DNA of 64,000 nucleotides from assembly GCF_000337135.1 (NCBI RefSeq), contig NZ_AOIN01000056.1, forward strand, positions 1 to 64,000, in the 5' to 3' direction. Source of the DNA: Natrialba chahannaoensis JCM 10990 (GTDB taxonomy: Archaea > Halobacteriota > Halobacteria > Halobacteriales > Natrialbaceae). Both the position numbers and the translations under genes were made by a program. Under the pieces are notes generated by a model, which saw only the letters and a list, made by a program, of their open reading frames with translations, ran no database searches and was not told the origin of the DNA. Each line of letters starts with the position of its first letter. Within the stretch, counting starts at the first letter, position 1. Positions 17,290 through 26,594 of the stretch are shown here, piece by piece.

Positions 17290-18818
17290 TACAGTTCACC
17301 TCCAGTCTCCAGGATCGGATCGACTGCGTCCGTAATCATTTCGAAGATCAGCTCCGGTGCGACGCCGAGTAGGATGATCAGGCCAAGCAGCACGAACATC
17401 GGTGCGATGTCGTGCAGCGGGGCGCGGTCGACGTCGTAGTCCGTTTCCAGGTGGTATGGTCCGAAGACCGTCCGCTGGAGTGCAAAGAGCAGATAGCCCG
17501 CGACGATGACGATACCGAACATCGCGAGTGCGGTGAATACCTGCGAGTAGGCGAGCCCCTCGGCACCGAACGCGCCGAAGAAGATCGTGAACTCGCCGAA
17601 GAAGCCGCTCATCAGCGGCAGCCCCATGTAGCCAAAGGCACCGGCGACGAGGATGCCGACGGCGACCGGCATACGGTCTGCCATCCCGGACATGTCCGTG
17701 ACCATCCGGGTGTGGGTGGCATTGTAGATGACGCCGACTGCCATGAACATCAGTCCGGAGATCAGGCCGTGGCTGACCATCTGGAAGGTCGCGCCACCGA
17801 CACCGAACTGCGTGTAAGCGATCAAACCGAGGATCACGTATCCCATCGACGAGACGGAGGAGTACGCGACGATCCGCTTCAGGTCGGTCTGGGCCAGTGC
17901 GAGCATCGCACCGTAGATGACGCTGATCACGGCGATAGCCGCAATCGGGATCACGAACGGTTCGATGACCTCGGTTGGGAACATCGTGAAGTTGAATCGC
18001 AGCAGTGCGTAGGTCCCCATCTTCAGCAGGACACCAGCCAGCAGCACCGACGCTGGCGTCGGTGCCTCAACGTGGGCGTCCGGCAGCCACGTGTGGAACG
18101 GGACGATCGGGACCTTCACCGCGAACCCGAGGAACATCGCGACGAACACGAGCGAGGCGAGCGTCGTACCGCCGATGCCAAGGAAGCCGTCGGGGCCACC
18201 GTTGAGCATCGCGGTCGTCACGTCCGGCAGCGCGAACGTCGTCACGTCACCGAGCCCGAAGACGAGCGCGATGAACGCACCGAACATCACGAGCGAGGCG
18301 ACGTTCGTGTAGATGAAGAACTTGATCGCCGCGTACTTCCGGCGCGGACCGCCCCAGATCCCGATCAGTAAGTACATCGGGATGAGGACAGCCTCCCAGA
18401 AGATGAACCAGACAAAGAAGTCAAGCGCGGCGAAGACGCCGATCAGGTTCGCTTCGATGAAGAGCACGAGTCCGTAGAACTGGGACTCACGCTCGTCGAT
18501 CGGCGTCCACGAACTCACGATCGCAAGCGACGAGAGGATCGTCGTCAGGACGACAAGCGGCATGCTGATGCCGTCCAGGCCGACGAGCCACGAGATCGAG
18601 TACTCACCGAACTGGATCCACTCGAACTCCGACGCGAACGCGAGTTCGCCATCAAGCAACGCGTTACCGCTGCCGTCGAACGCCGCAAACATCCACAGCG
18701 AGAGTGTCGCGGGAATCAAGCTGATAGCGAACGCCAGCTTCCCGGCGATGCGATTCGGCGCGACGAACGTTACGAACGCGCCGACCAGTGCGACTGCGAT
18801 CAGTGCTTCGATCATCAT
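17289..18818 (-). CDS. nuoM: Respiratory complex I antiporter-like subunit NuoM
   Basis: A 509-residue polytopic proton-pumping subunit. The half-channel motif PFHTWLPDAHVEAPTPASVL is followed by LLKMGTYALLRF with the channel Lys; FFVWFIFWEAVLIPMYLLIG holds the membrane Glu near residue 140. The start at 18818 (MMIEALIAV) overlaps the nuoL stop as ATGA; MIEAL at 18815 is the alternative. Confidence 0.96.
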   Translation of the reverse strand: MMIEALIAVALVGAFVTFVAPNRIAGKLAFAISLIPATLSLWMFAAFDGSGNALLDGELAFASEFEWIQFGEYSISWLVGLDGISMPLVVLTTILSSLAIVSSWTPIDERESQFYGLVLFIEANLIGVFAALDFFVWFIFWEAVLIPMYLLIGIWGGPRRKYAAIKFFIYTNVASLVMFGAFIALVFGLGDVTTFALPDVTTAMLNGGPDGFLGIGGTTLASLVFVAMFLGFAVKVPIVPFHTWLPDAHVEAPTPASVLLAGVLLKMGTYALLRFNFTMFPTEVIEPFVIPIAAIAVISVIYGAMLALAQTDLKRIVAYSSVSSMGYVILGLIAYTQFGVGGATFQMVSHGLISGLMFMAVGVIYNATHTRMVTDMSGMADRMPVAVGILVAGAFGYMGLPLMSGFFGEFTIFFGAFGAEGLAYSQVFTALAMFGIVIVAGYLLFALQRTVFGPYHLETDYDVDRAPLHDIAPMFVLLGLIILLGVAPELIFEMITDAVDPILETGGEL

Positions 18819-20851
18819 AGGAACCACCCTCCAACGTAGCCGAGAACCAACAGCAAGCCGATGAAGCCGGCCACCAGCAGTGCTGCGTAGTTCGTCACGA
18901 GTCCCGTCTGAATCCGTTTCAGCCGGCTACTGCTGAACAGGCTGGCGGTCGAGACGCTGTTGACAACGCCGTCGATCACCGTCTGGTCGAACCGATCCGC
19001 AGCACGCGCAAGCGGCTGGGTAACGCCTTCGGCGAGCCAGACCTGGTACTCGTCCTGATAGTAGTTCGACTCGAGTGTCTGGCGTGCGCCACCCAGGCGT
19101 TCCTTGTGTGCGACTGGCTCTGGAACGCTGTAGAGCTTCCAGGCCAGGCCGGCACCGGAGAACGCGAGCAGCAGTGAGACGCCGGCAGCGATCAAGACGG
19201 TGAGCTGCTCACCGCCGATGTAGGCGGTTTCGTAGGCGAGCAACTCGCCGTAGGCGCTGTAGGTCAGCCCTTCAACGGCACCGTACTCGCCGTCGAGCCA
19301 GTGTTCTAAGAACGTGATGTCGATCTGTGCGAGCTTCGCGACGGGTGCGAGGTTCGCAATCCCGGCAACGAGTGCGAGGACGCCGAGCACGACCAGCGGG
19401 GCCTTGATGGACCAGCCAATGTCGTGTGGGTCCTCTGCGGCCTCCGAGCGGGGTTCACCGTGGAAGGTCAGGAAGACCATCCGGAAGGTGTAGAAGCCGG
19501 TGAAGAAGACCGCGAGGAGCGCCATCGCGTAGGCTGCGAGGATGATCGGCTCTTCGAGGCCGATAATGAGCGCATCGTACAGAATCTCGTCCTTGGACCA
19601 GAAGCCCGAGAACGGGATGATGCCCGCGAGCGCGAGTGCGCCCGCGAGGAACGTGTAGTAGGTGATGGGTGCCTTGTCCTTGAGGCCGCCCATCTTCCAC
19701 ATGTCCTGTTCGTGGTGCATGAGGACGATGACGGCACCGGCACCGAGGAACAGCAGCGCCTTGAAGAAGGCGTGGTTCATCAGGTGGAAGACCCCGGCGA
19801 CGTAGCCGCCGACACCGAGACCGAGCATCATGTATCCGTACTGGCTAATCGTCGAGTACGCCAGCACCTGCTTGATGTCGTCTTTGACGACGCCCATCGT
19901 CGCGGCAAAGAGCGCGGTGAAGCCACCAACGAACGCGATGATCGCGAGCGCAGTTGGCGAGAGCGCGTAGTAACCGAACATCCGGGCGACGAGATAGACA
20001 CCCGCTGCGACCATCGTCGCCGCGTGAATCAGTGCGGAGACGGTGGTCGGGCCCTCCATCGCGTCGGGCAGCCAGGTGTGCAGTGGGAACTGTGCGGACT
20101 TACCGATAACACCGCCAAGCACCAGGAGTGCAGTAATTGTCACCCAGGTTTCGGCACCGAAGCCGAACAGGGTGTCACCGTTGTCGATCGCCGACTCCGC
20201 GGCCGCGATGAACGAGTTGTCGCCGGCGAAGGCGACCGTCCCGAACGTCGCGGCGATGGCGACGACCCCGAGCAGGAAGAAGTAGTCACCGAAGCGGGTG
20301 ACGAGGAACGCCTTCTTCGCGGCCGAGGGTGCAGAGCGCGTGCGGAACCAGAACCCGATCAGCAGGTACGAACACAGGCCCACGAGCTCGAAGAACATGA
20401 ACGCCATCAGCAGGTTGTCCGCGTAGACGAACGCGAGCATGCTGAACGTGAAGAGGCCGAGGCTGGCGTAGTACCGCGGCAGCCCAGTCTCACCCTCGGC
20501 GTTCATGTAGCCGAGGCTGAAGATGTGGACCAGGAACGCGATTAGCGAGACGATGACGAGCATCAGCGCGGCGAGCGGATCGATCAGGATACCGAAGGTG
20601 AACTCGATCCCGTCGGCACCGATCTCGCTCGCGGCGTCGCCGATCGCCCACTGATACAGCGTCTCGTGATACACTTCACCGCTCGCGACGGCCACGAGCA
20701 TCAGCACGGAGAGCGCAAGCGAGCCCCCCGTCGCGATGATGCCCGCGAGCGCGCCCTTCTTCGGCATGTACTTGCCGAACGTCAGGGCGACGACGAACGC
20801 CACGAGTGGGAACAACGCGATCGCCGGCGCGTAGTTGAACACATCCTCCAT
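18815..20851 (-). CDS. nuoL: Respiratory complex I antiporter-like subunit NuoL
   Basis: A 678-residue subunit, the largest antiporter-like member. Key motifs are FMFFELVGLCSYLLIGFWFR (membrane Glu), QFPLHTWLPDAMEGPTTVSA and LIHAATMVAAGVYLVAR. Residues after about 490 form the lateral helix and C-terminal anchor, normal for NuoL. The start follows the nuoK stop after one base. Confidence 0.96.
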   Translation of the reverse strand: MEDVFNYAPAIALFPLVAFVVALTFGKYMPKKGALAGIIATGGSLALSVLMLVAVASGEVYHETLYQWAIGDAASEIGADGIEFTFGILIDPLAALMLVIVSLIAFLVHIFSLGYMNAEGETGLPRYYASLGLFTFSMLAFVYADNLLMAFMFFELVGLCSYLLIGFWFRTRSAPSAAKKAFLVTRFGDYFFLLGVVAIAATFGTVAFAGDNSFIAAAESAIDNGDTLFGFGAETWVTITALLVLGGVIGKSAQFPLHTWLPDAMEGPTTVSALIHAATMVAAGVYLVARMFGYYALSPTALAIIAFVGGFTALFAATMGVVKDDIKQVLAYSTISQYGYMMLGLGVGGYVAGVFHLMNHAFFKALLFLGAGAVIVLMHHEQDMWKMGGLKDKAPITYYTFLAGALALAGIIPFSGFWSKDEILYDALIIGLEEPIILAAYAMALLAVFFTGFYTFRMVFLTFHGEPRSEAAEDPHDIGWSIKAPLVVLGVLALVAGIANLAPVAKLAQIDITFLEHWLDGEYGAVEGLTYSAYGELLAYETAYIGGEQLTVLIAAGVSLLLAFSGAGLAWKLYSVPEPVAHKERLGGARQTLESNYYQDEYQVWLAEGVTQPLARAADRFDQTVIDGVVNSVSTASLFSSSRLKRIQTGLVTNYAALLVAGFIGLLLVLGYVGGWFL

Positions 20852-20852
20852 C

Positions 20853-21158
20853 TTACCACCTCATCGTCGTTGGAACCGTGACGTCGACGTCACGGAAGTT
20901 ACGGTACAGCAGCAGGATGATCCCGAGTCCGACGGCGACCTCGGCGGCCGCGAGGGCCATCGTGAACAGGGCAAAGACCTGTCCCGAGAGATTGCCGTGG
21001 TAGAACGCGAACGCGATCAGGTTGATGTTGGCCGCGTTCAGCATGAGCTCGACAGACATCAGGAACATCAGTGCGTTTCGACGCGTCAGGATACCGAACA
21101 GGCCAATGGCGAACAGCGCCATCGACAGGAGGACGTAGTGTTCGACGCCGACTGTCAT
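20853..21158 (-). CDS. nuoK: Respiratory complex I subunit NuoK
   Basis: A 101-residue, three-helix subunit: HYVLLSMALFAIGLFGILTR, then MFLMSVELMLNAANINLIAF with the conserved membrane Glu, then ALAAAEVAVGLGIILLLYRN with the second Glu. Its start overlaps the nuoJ2 stop by 4 bases. Confidence 0.95.
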   Translation of the reverse strand: MTVGVEHYVLLSMALFAIGLFGILTRRNALMFLMSVELMLNAANINLIAFAFYHGNLSGQVFALFTMALAAAEVAVGLGIILLLYRNFRDVDVTVPTTMRW

Positions 21159-21658
21159 CGGTCGTCACCTCCCGTTTCTGTCTGCGTTTCAGTCTCCGTC
21201 GCTGTCCCGGTCTCGGTCTCGGTGTCGTCGGCGCTGGCGGCTGCGGAGCCAGTCTCGGAGACACCGCCGTCAGTGGCGGCAGTCTGCTCGTCCTGTGCTG
21301 GGCCCGAAACCGGTCCGGGTCCGGCGTCCTGGGGCAGCGCCACGATCGGCTCGCCGTTCTCCTCACGCTTTGCGAGGACGACTGCACCGTCGAGTGCGGC
21401 GTCAAGCGCAAGCGCGATCAGCAAGAACGCAGCGAGGAACGCTTCCGTGTTCGGGATCGATCCGGCTTCGGACTGAAGCGGGTCGAGATCGAACATCGCA
21501 TACCCCAGTTCGGACGTGATCGCAATCCCCTCCGGGAAGCCCTGTCCGTCACCGAAGCTCGTGTTGAGGGCGATCAACGCCATCAGCCCGAACAGGCCGA
21601 TTGCGAGCACACCCGGGACCAGCGTGCGGCCGAGTCGAAGCCGCGGTCTGGTCGTCAT
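21155..21658 (-). CDS. nuoJ2: Complex I subunit NuoJ, C-terminal half (split J, part 2)
   Basis: A 167-residue membrane protein in the position of the C-terminal half of NuoJ. Helices are PGVLAIGLFGLMALIAL and TEAFLAAFLLIALALDAALD, followed by a cytoplasmic tail of Thr/Glu repeats (DTETETGTATETETQTE). In bacteria NuoJ is a single protein; haloarchaeal operons carry two genes here. It overlaps nuoJ1 and nuoK by 4 bases each. Confidence 0.88.
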   Translation of the reverse strand: MTTRPRLRLGRTLVPGVLAIGLFGLMALIALNTSFGDGQGFPEGIAITSELGYAMFDLDPLQSEAGSIPNTEAFLAAFLLIALALDAALDGAVVLAKREENGEPIVALPQDAGPGPVSGPAQDEQTAATDGGVSETGSAAASADDTETETGTATETETQTETGGDDR

Positions 21659-21945
21659 GTCTGTACCACCTCATCCGTCTCCGAATCCGTCTCGTCTGCT
21701 GCGCTCTTGTGCTGGGTCAGCATCACGGCGAACGTGATGAGGATGAGGACCCCGCCGACGTAGACGAGAACCTGCATCATGGCGACGAACTCGGCCGCCT
21801 GCATCACGAAGTGTACCGCGATGCTCATCAGCGCGACGCCAAGCAGAAGCGCCGAGTGCCATGGGTCCTCGAGGAGGACCACACCCAGCCCGCTGGCGAG
21901 CGTGATGAACGCAAACAGCGTGAACGCGATCAGCTCGTATGTCAT
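21655..21945 (-). CDS. nuoJ1: Complex I subunit NuoJ, N-terminal half (split J, part 1)
   Basis: A 96-residue protein equal to the first three helices of NuoJ. The conserved WHSALLLGVALMSIAVHFVM and MMQVLVYVGGVLILITFAVM (the pi-bulge helix with the key Tyr) are both present. A charged tail ends in VVQT. There is a 45-bp gap from nuoI, the longest inside the operon. Confidence 0.93.
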   Translation of the reverse strand: MTYELIAFTLFAFITLASGLGVVLLEDPWHSALLLGVALMSIAVHFVMQAAEFVAMMQVLVYVGGVLILITFAVMLTQHKSAADETDSETDEVVQT

Positions 21946-21990
21946 TGTTGTAATAGACTGCCCGTGCTCGGGGACGGGCGACCCAGACGG

Positions 21991-22452
21991 TTACTGGTAA
22001 TCGACCTCCCCGTCTCCCTCGCCGATCCACGCGCCCCGATCCGGTTCGCGCGACTCGAGCGGGTCGATATCCTTGTACCACGGTACCGATTTCAGCTGCT
22101 CCTTGTTGTAGACCAGATCGTGTTTCGTATCGCCGGTGAACTCGAAGTTCTGGGTGAGCAGAATGGCGTCGACGGGACAGACTTCCTCACAGAGCCGACA
22201 GTAAATACACTGTCCGATGTGGAGGTTGTACTGCTCGCCGTTTCGCTTGTCGTCCATCACGATCTGAATCGTATCGTTCGGACAGACGTTCTCACACTGG
22301 CGACACCAGATACAGCGCTCCTGGCTGAACTTGTGGACGCCGCGGAACCGCGGCGAGACATCTGGTGCTGCCGTTGGATACTCGACCGTGAACGTCGAGC
22401 CGTCCAGTGCGTGTTTCATCGTCGTTGCCATCGATTTGAGTACGCCGATCAT
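21991..22452 (-). CDS. nuoI: Complex I iron-sulfur subunit NuoI
   Basis: A 153-residue subunit with two 8Fe-ferredoxin motifs, CIWCRQCENVCP and CIYCRLCEEVCP (both C-x2-C-x2-C-x3-CP), carrying the N6a/N6b clusters that pass electrons toward NuoB. The open frame extends upstream to 22575, inside nuoH; ATG 22452 is the true start because it overlaps the nuoH stop by 4 bases and fits homologues. Confidence 0.96.
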   Translation of the reverse strand: MIGVLKSMATTMKHALDGSTFTVEYPTAAPDVSPRFRGVHKFSQERCIWCRQCENVCPNDTIQIVMDDKRNGEQYNLHIGQCIYCRLCEEVCPVDAILLTQNFEFTGDTKHDLVYNKEQLKSVPWYKDIDPLESREPDRGAWIGEGDGEVDYQ

Positions 22453-23558
22453 GCAATCACCCCTACAATTGCCGCAGTGAGTCCGAGATTCGCAAAGGAA
22501 AGGACGAGCAGTCCCTTCCAGCCAATCTCGATGAGCTGGTCGATCCGCACACGTGGCACCGCAGAGCGGAGCCACTGGGTCAGGAAGAACACACCCCAGA
22601 TTTTGAGGATGAACCAGAAGATACCGAGTTCGTCCGGTCCTGGTCCGGCGGGTCCACCGAGGAAGATCGTCGCGATGATCGCACCACCGAGGAAGATGTG
22701 CAGGAACTCGCCCAGATAAACGAGGACGAAGTAGACCGAGGAGTACTCAGTCTGATACCCTGCAATGAGCTCTGCCGGCGCTTCGGGCATGTCGAACGGG
22801 TTGCGCCCGACTTCCGCGAAGTTCGCGATCAAGAACAGAACGAACGCGAACGGGTTCACCAGCGCGAACCACGCCGGCACCGCCCACTCGAGTCCGGGAA
22901 TCGTGAACAGCGTTGTTTCGTTCTGGACGGCGACGATCTCGCTCATCTGTAGCGAGCCCGCAAACAGTACGACCGACATCCCGGTCACGACGAGCGGAAT
23001 CTCGTATGCGACGTTCTGTGCGACTGCGCGCAGACCGCCGAGCAGTGAGTACTTGTTACCCGATGCGTAGCCGGCCATCACCAGGCCGATCGAGGCGATG
23101 CCAGCAACGGCGAAGACGAACGCCAGGCCGACCTCGGGGTCAGCAAGGTGGATCCCGCTGCCCATCGGGATGACGGCGAAGCCGAGCATGGCCGAGCCCG
23201 CGATCACGATCGGTGCGAGGTCGTAGGCCGGTCGGTCGACGTTCTCCGGAATGATGTTCTCCTTCGCGAGGAGACGAACCGAGTCGGCGATGATAATTCC
23301 GATCCCGCCGGGACCGAGGTGATTGACTGCAATTCGGTCCGTAAAGGAGGCGGTGATCTTTCGTTTCGCCCACGGTCCCGCGACGCCGGTCATCGCGAGA
23401 ATTAAGTTCCCGACGATGAACGCGGCGACGAACGTCGCGAGCAACTCGCCGGCAAGCCCGAACTGACCCAGGCCGGTGAGTTCCGTGATGTGCTCCGGGA
23501 GCAACACTGGGTCACCGCCGTTTTGCAGCGGGAACGGACTAGCGGTCGCCCCGCTCAT
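22449..23558 (-). CDS. nuoH: Complex I membrane subunit NuoH
   Basis: A 369-residue subunit of about 8-9 helices that forms the quinone chamber with NuoB and NuoD. Conserved loops are RIAVNHLGPGGIGIIIADSV, FAEVGRNPFDMPEAPAELIA and GYQTEYSSVYF. It overlaps nuoCD and nuoI by 4 bases each. Confidence 0.95.
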   Translation of the reverse strand: MSGATASPFPLQNGGDPVLLPEHITELTGLGQFGLAGELLATFVAAFIVGNLILAMTGVAGPWAKRKITASFTDRIAVNHLGPGGIGIIIADSVRLLAKENIIPENVDRPAYDLAPIVIAGSAMLGFAVIPMGSGIHLADPEVGLAFVFAVAGIASIGLVMAGYASGNKYSLLGGLRAVAQNVAYEIPLVVTGMSVVLFAGSLQMSEIVAVQNETTLFTIPGLEWAVPAWFALVNPFAFVLFLIANFAEVGRNPFDMPEAPAELIAGYQTEYSSVYFVLVYLGEFLHIFLGGAIIATIFLGGPAGPGPDELGIFWFILKIWGVFFLTQWLRSAVPRVRIDQLIEIGWKGLLVLSFANLGLTAAIVGVIA

Positions 23559-25237
23559 CGATCCACCTCCCCGAGAACGATGTCCAAGCTGCCCAGCGAG
23601 GCGATCAGGTCAGGAATATACTCCCCTTCAGACATCTCTTCTAAGGCCTGCAGGTTCGAGAAGCACGGACTCCGGATCTTGAATCGGCCGGGCTTGTCCG
23701 AGCCGTCCGAGCGGATGTAGATGCCGAGTTCGCCCTTCGCTCCCTCGACGGCGCGGTAGATCTCGGTGCCAGCATCCGGCTTCAACGTGCGCGGAACGTT
23801 CGCCTGTACGTCGCGCTCGTCTTCTGGCCAGTCCTCGAGCAGGTCGAGACACTGCTCGATGATCTTCGCGGATTCCTCGACCTCCTCCATCCGACAGAGG
23901 ACGCGCGCGTAGTTGTCACAGCCGTCGCGCGTAATGACGTCCCAGTCGAGCTGCTCGTAGTAGCCGTAGGGATCGTCACGGCGCAGGTCGTAGTCGACGC
24001 CGGAGCCGCGTGCGACGGGGCCGGTACAGCCGTAGTCCTTGGCGACCTCGGTCTCCAGCACGCCGGTGTCGATACAGCGGGTCTGGAAGATTTCGTTCCC
24101 CGTGATGAGGTCGTTGTACTCGCCGACCTTCGTCGGGAGTTCGTTGAGGAACTCGCGGGTCTGCTCGAAGAACTCCTCGCGGGGTTCGGGCAGATCCCAG
24201 GCGACGCCGCCGACCCGGAAGTAGTTGAACATCATCCGCTGGCCCGTCAGGTCCTCCAGAATGTCCTGAATGACCTCGCGGTCGCGGAACGTGTACATGA
24301 ACGTCGCGGTGAACTCGCCGTAGACGTCGAGTGCGAACGTCCCGAGCGCGAGCATGTGCGAGGCGATCCGGCACAGCTCCGACCCCATCGTCCGGATGAT
24401 CTGTGCATACTCGGGAACCTCGATGTCCGCAAGGTCCTCGATCGCACGCGCGTACGCCCACTCGTTAAGCAGGCCCGCCGAGACGTAGTCCCAGCGGTCC
24501 GGGTAGGGCATGATCTGGTGACGGTAGGTGCCCTGCTCGCACATCTGCTCCTCACAGCGGTGGAGGTAGCCGATGTCCGGCTCGACGTCGGCGACCGTCT
24601 CCCCGTCTAACACCGTCTTGACGTGGAGCACGCCGTGAGTTGCCGGGTGGTGTGGCCCGATGTTCAAGAACATCGTATCCGACTCGGCGTCGCGGTGGTC
24701 CGGCTGAATCGGGTTCTGGTGCTCCGTCAGCGTGACGAGCTGGGGCTTTTCCTGATCGTAGTCCTTCGACAGGGGGTGGCCCTGCCACGTCTCCGGCAGG
24801 AGAATCCGTCGCAGATCAGGGTGATCCTCGTACTCGACGCCGACCAGATCGTACGCCTCCCGTTCGTGCCAGTCGGCCGTCCGGAACACCGGCTCGGCGC
24901 TCTGGCTCACCGGGTTGTCGACCGTCGTCGGGACGACAATGCTGACCTCGTCGGTCGGGTCAGCGAACTTCTTCATATGATAGATCGACTCGTATCGATC
25001 CTCGTACTGCTGAGCGGTAACACACGAGAGGTGGTCGTAGCCAGCCTCGTCGCGCAGATCCGAGAGCACGCTCTGTACGTCGTTCGGGTTGATGACGAAG
25101 CCCGGCGCGTTCAGGTGATCGTCGCGCGCGATGGCGCGCTCACCGAGCAGGGACTCGAGTGCAGCCTCATCAGTTTCGGACCCAGGTTCTGTGAGCTCTG
25201 CCTCGGGCTCTGTTTCGGGTTCGGTTCCCGTGCTCAT
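23555..25237 (-). CDS. nuoCD: Complex I fused NuoC-NuoD subunit
   Basis: A 560-residue fusion. Residues about 30-170 are NuoC-like (FADPTDEVSIVVPTTVDNPV, DLRRILLPETWQGHPLSKDY) and residues about 175-560 are the 49-kDa NuoD-like quinone-site subunit (FLNIGPHHPATHGVLHVKTV, DVEPDIGYLHRCEEQMCEQG, GCTGPVARGSGVDYDLRRDD). The N-terminal 30 residues are a Glu/Thr/Pro-rich tail. The C-terminus ends DIVLGEVDR as in NuoD. It overlaps both neighbours by 4 bases. Confidence 0.95.
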   Translation of the reverse strand: MSTGTEPETEPEAELTEPGSETDEAALESLLGERAIARDDHLNAPGFVINPNDVQSVLSDLRDEAGYDHLSCVTAQQYEDRYESIYHMKKFADPTDEVSIVVPTTVDNPVSQSAEPVFRTADWHEREAYDLVGVEYEDHPDLRRILLPETWQGHPLSKDYDQEKPQLVTLTEHQNPIQPDHRDAESDTMFLNIGPHHPATHGVLHVKTVLDGETVADVEPDIGYLHRCEEQMCEQGTYRHQIMPYPDRWDYVSAGLLNEWAYARAIEDLADIEVPEYAQIIRTMGSELCRIASHMLALGTFALDVYGEFTATFMYTFRDREVIQDILEDLTGQRMMFNYFRVGGVAWDLPEPREEFFEQTREFLNELPTKVGEYNDLITGNEIFQTRCIDTGVLETEVAKDYGCTGPVARGSGVDYDLRRDDPYGYYEQLDWDVITRDGCDNYARVLCRMEEVEESAKIIEQCLDLLEDWPEDERDVQANVPRTLKPDAGTEIYRAVEGAKGELGIYIRSDGSDKPGRFKIRSPCFSNLQALEEMSEGEYIPDLIASLGSLDIVLGEVDR

Positions 25238-25941
25238 GGTGAATCAGCCCAGTTGTAGCGCATGACGAGATCGTCATCGTCGATCTGGTCTGCGAGTTTC
25301 TGTACGAGTTCGTCCTTCGGGAGGTCGCCGAACTCCTCGAGTTCGTACGGTTTGACGACGACTGCCGAGGACTCGCCGTTCCTGATTCGCTCCTGGAGTT
25401 TGAGGACGCCATAGAGCAGTGCCTCCGGTCGCGGTGGGCAACCGGGGACGTGAATGTCGATGGGGATGATTTCCTCGGCACCCTTGACGACGTTGTAGCC
25501 TTCCTGGAACGGGCCGCCGGAGATCGTACAGGAGCCCATGCCGACAACGAACTTCGGTTCGGGCATCTGGTCGTAGACGCGCTTCATGCGCGGGCCGAAC
25601 TTGGAGACGATCGTTCCGGGGACGATCATCACGTCGGCCTGTCGCGGCGAGGCACGGGGGACGCCGGCCCCGAATCGGTCCAGGTCGTGTTTGATCGCGT
25701 ACGTGTGCATCATCTCGATGCTGCAGCAGGCGATCCCGAACTGGAGCATGAACATCGAGTTCCCGCGAACCCAGTTCATGAACTCGTCGAACTTCGTGAG
25801 GATGAACGGCGACGCGCCGAACGCCTCGCGAAGCTTGGAGTTGAAGCGGTCGTCGACACCCTCGCCGATTCGGGCGTCGCGGGTGTCCGTCGACGGCGCT
25901 GTGCTGTCGTAGATCGTTTGTCGTGGTTCGTCGCTACTCAT
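25234..25941 (-). CDS. nuoB: Complex I iron-sulfur subunit NuoB
   Basis: A 235-residue subunit carrying cluster N2, the electron donor to quinone. Its cysteine ligands are in FGIACCSIEMM (two Cys), VGMGSCTISGGPF and VPGCPPRPEALLYG. The N-terminal 60 residues are charged, and the last 40 form an acidic tail (LADQIDDDDLVMRYNW). It overlaps nuoA and nuoCD by 4 bases each. Confidence 0.96.
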   Translation of the reverse strand: MSSDEPRQTIYDSTAPSTDTRDARIGEGVDDRFNSKLREAFGASPFILTKFDEFMNWVRGNSMFMLQFGIACCSIEMMHTYAIKHDLDRFGAGVPRASPRQADVMIVPGTIVSKFGPRMKRVYDQMPEPKFVVGMGSCTISGGPFQEGYNVVKGAEEIIPIDIHVPGCPPRPEALLYGVLKLQERIRNGESSAVVVKPYELEEFGDLPKDELVQKLADQIDDDDLVMRYNWADSP

Positions 25942-26351
25942 GGTCGGTTATGCTCGGATTCTACCTGACGAGGTGTCTGTGCCCACTGGACCGCACCCTT
26001 TCGCCACGCCCACGCGAGTCCGACGAGGAGGATCGTGACGAAAAGCACCATTGGGCCGAGGATCTCGAGCAGCGAAACGGCGTCCGATTCGACGGCATCC
26101 AGGTACACGACCGCCCACGGAAACAGGAGGACGGTTTCAATATCGAAGATGAGGAACAGAAGCGCAACCATGTAGTACTGGATGTTGAACCGGACACGCG
26201 TGTCGCCGGTCGGGATCTCGCCACTCTCGTAGGTGGCACGTTTGCTCGTTTCGGGCACACTTGGGCGCAGAAGATACGATACCGCCATCATGCCGAGCGG
26301 TATCAGTACTCCCACGAGTGCAAGCGCCCCGATCGCTATCCAATCGTTCAT
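25938..26351 (-). CDS. nuoA: Complex I membrane subunit NuoA
   Basis: A 137-residue, three-helix subunit and first gene of the operon: MNDWIAIGALALVGVLIPLG, then the TMH1-2 loop with YESGEIPTGDTRVRFNIQYY, then FLIFDIETVLLFPWAVVYL with conserved acidic residues. ATG 26351 is chosen; in-frame starts at 26381 and 26387 would add 10-12 residues. The operon contains nuoA, B, CD, H, I, J1, J2, K, L, M and N but no nuoE, F or G, as in other archaeal complexes, so the electron input module is unknown. Confidence 0.93.
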   Translation of the reverse strand: MNDWIAIGALALVGVLIPLGMMAVSYLLRPSVPETSKRATYESGEIPTGDTRVRFNIQYYMVALLFLIFDIETVLLFPWAVVYLDAVESDAVSLLEILGPMVLFVTILLVGLAWAWRKGAVQWAQTPRQVESEHNRP

Positions 26352-26594
26352 CTCCGTAACGTTCGGGAGTTTAAACCGCATGCACATAAGGGTTGATTGT
26401 TCGTTTTCCGGCCCAACACGGGCCAAATAGAGAGATCAGGCAGAAACTTCCAGCCGAATAATTGCCGTAGACTTGCCGTACGCGTTCCCGGCGGAACATA
26501 CCGCTACTCAGGAGTTCCATCGGCCGAGTAAGTGGTGAAAAATAGTGACGATCACGCCGTAGTACCGCCGGCGCACTGCGTGACGATGAGGAAC

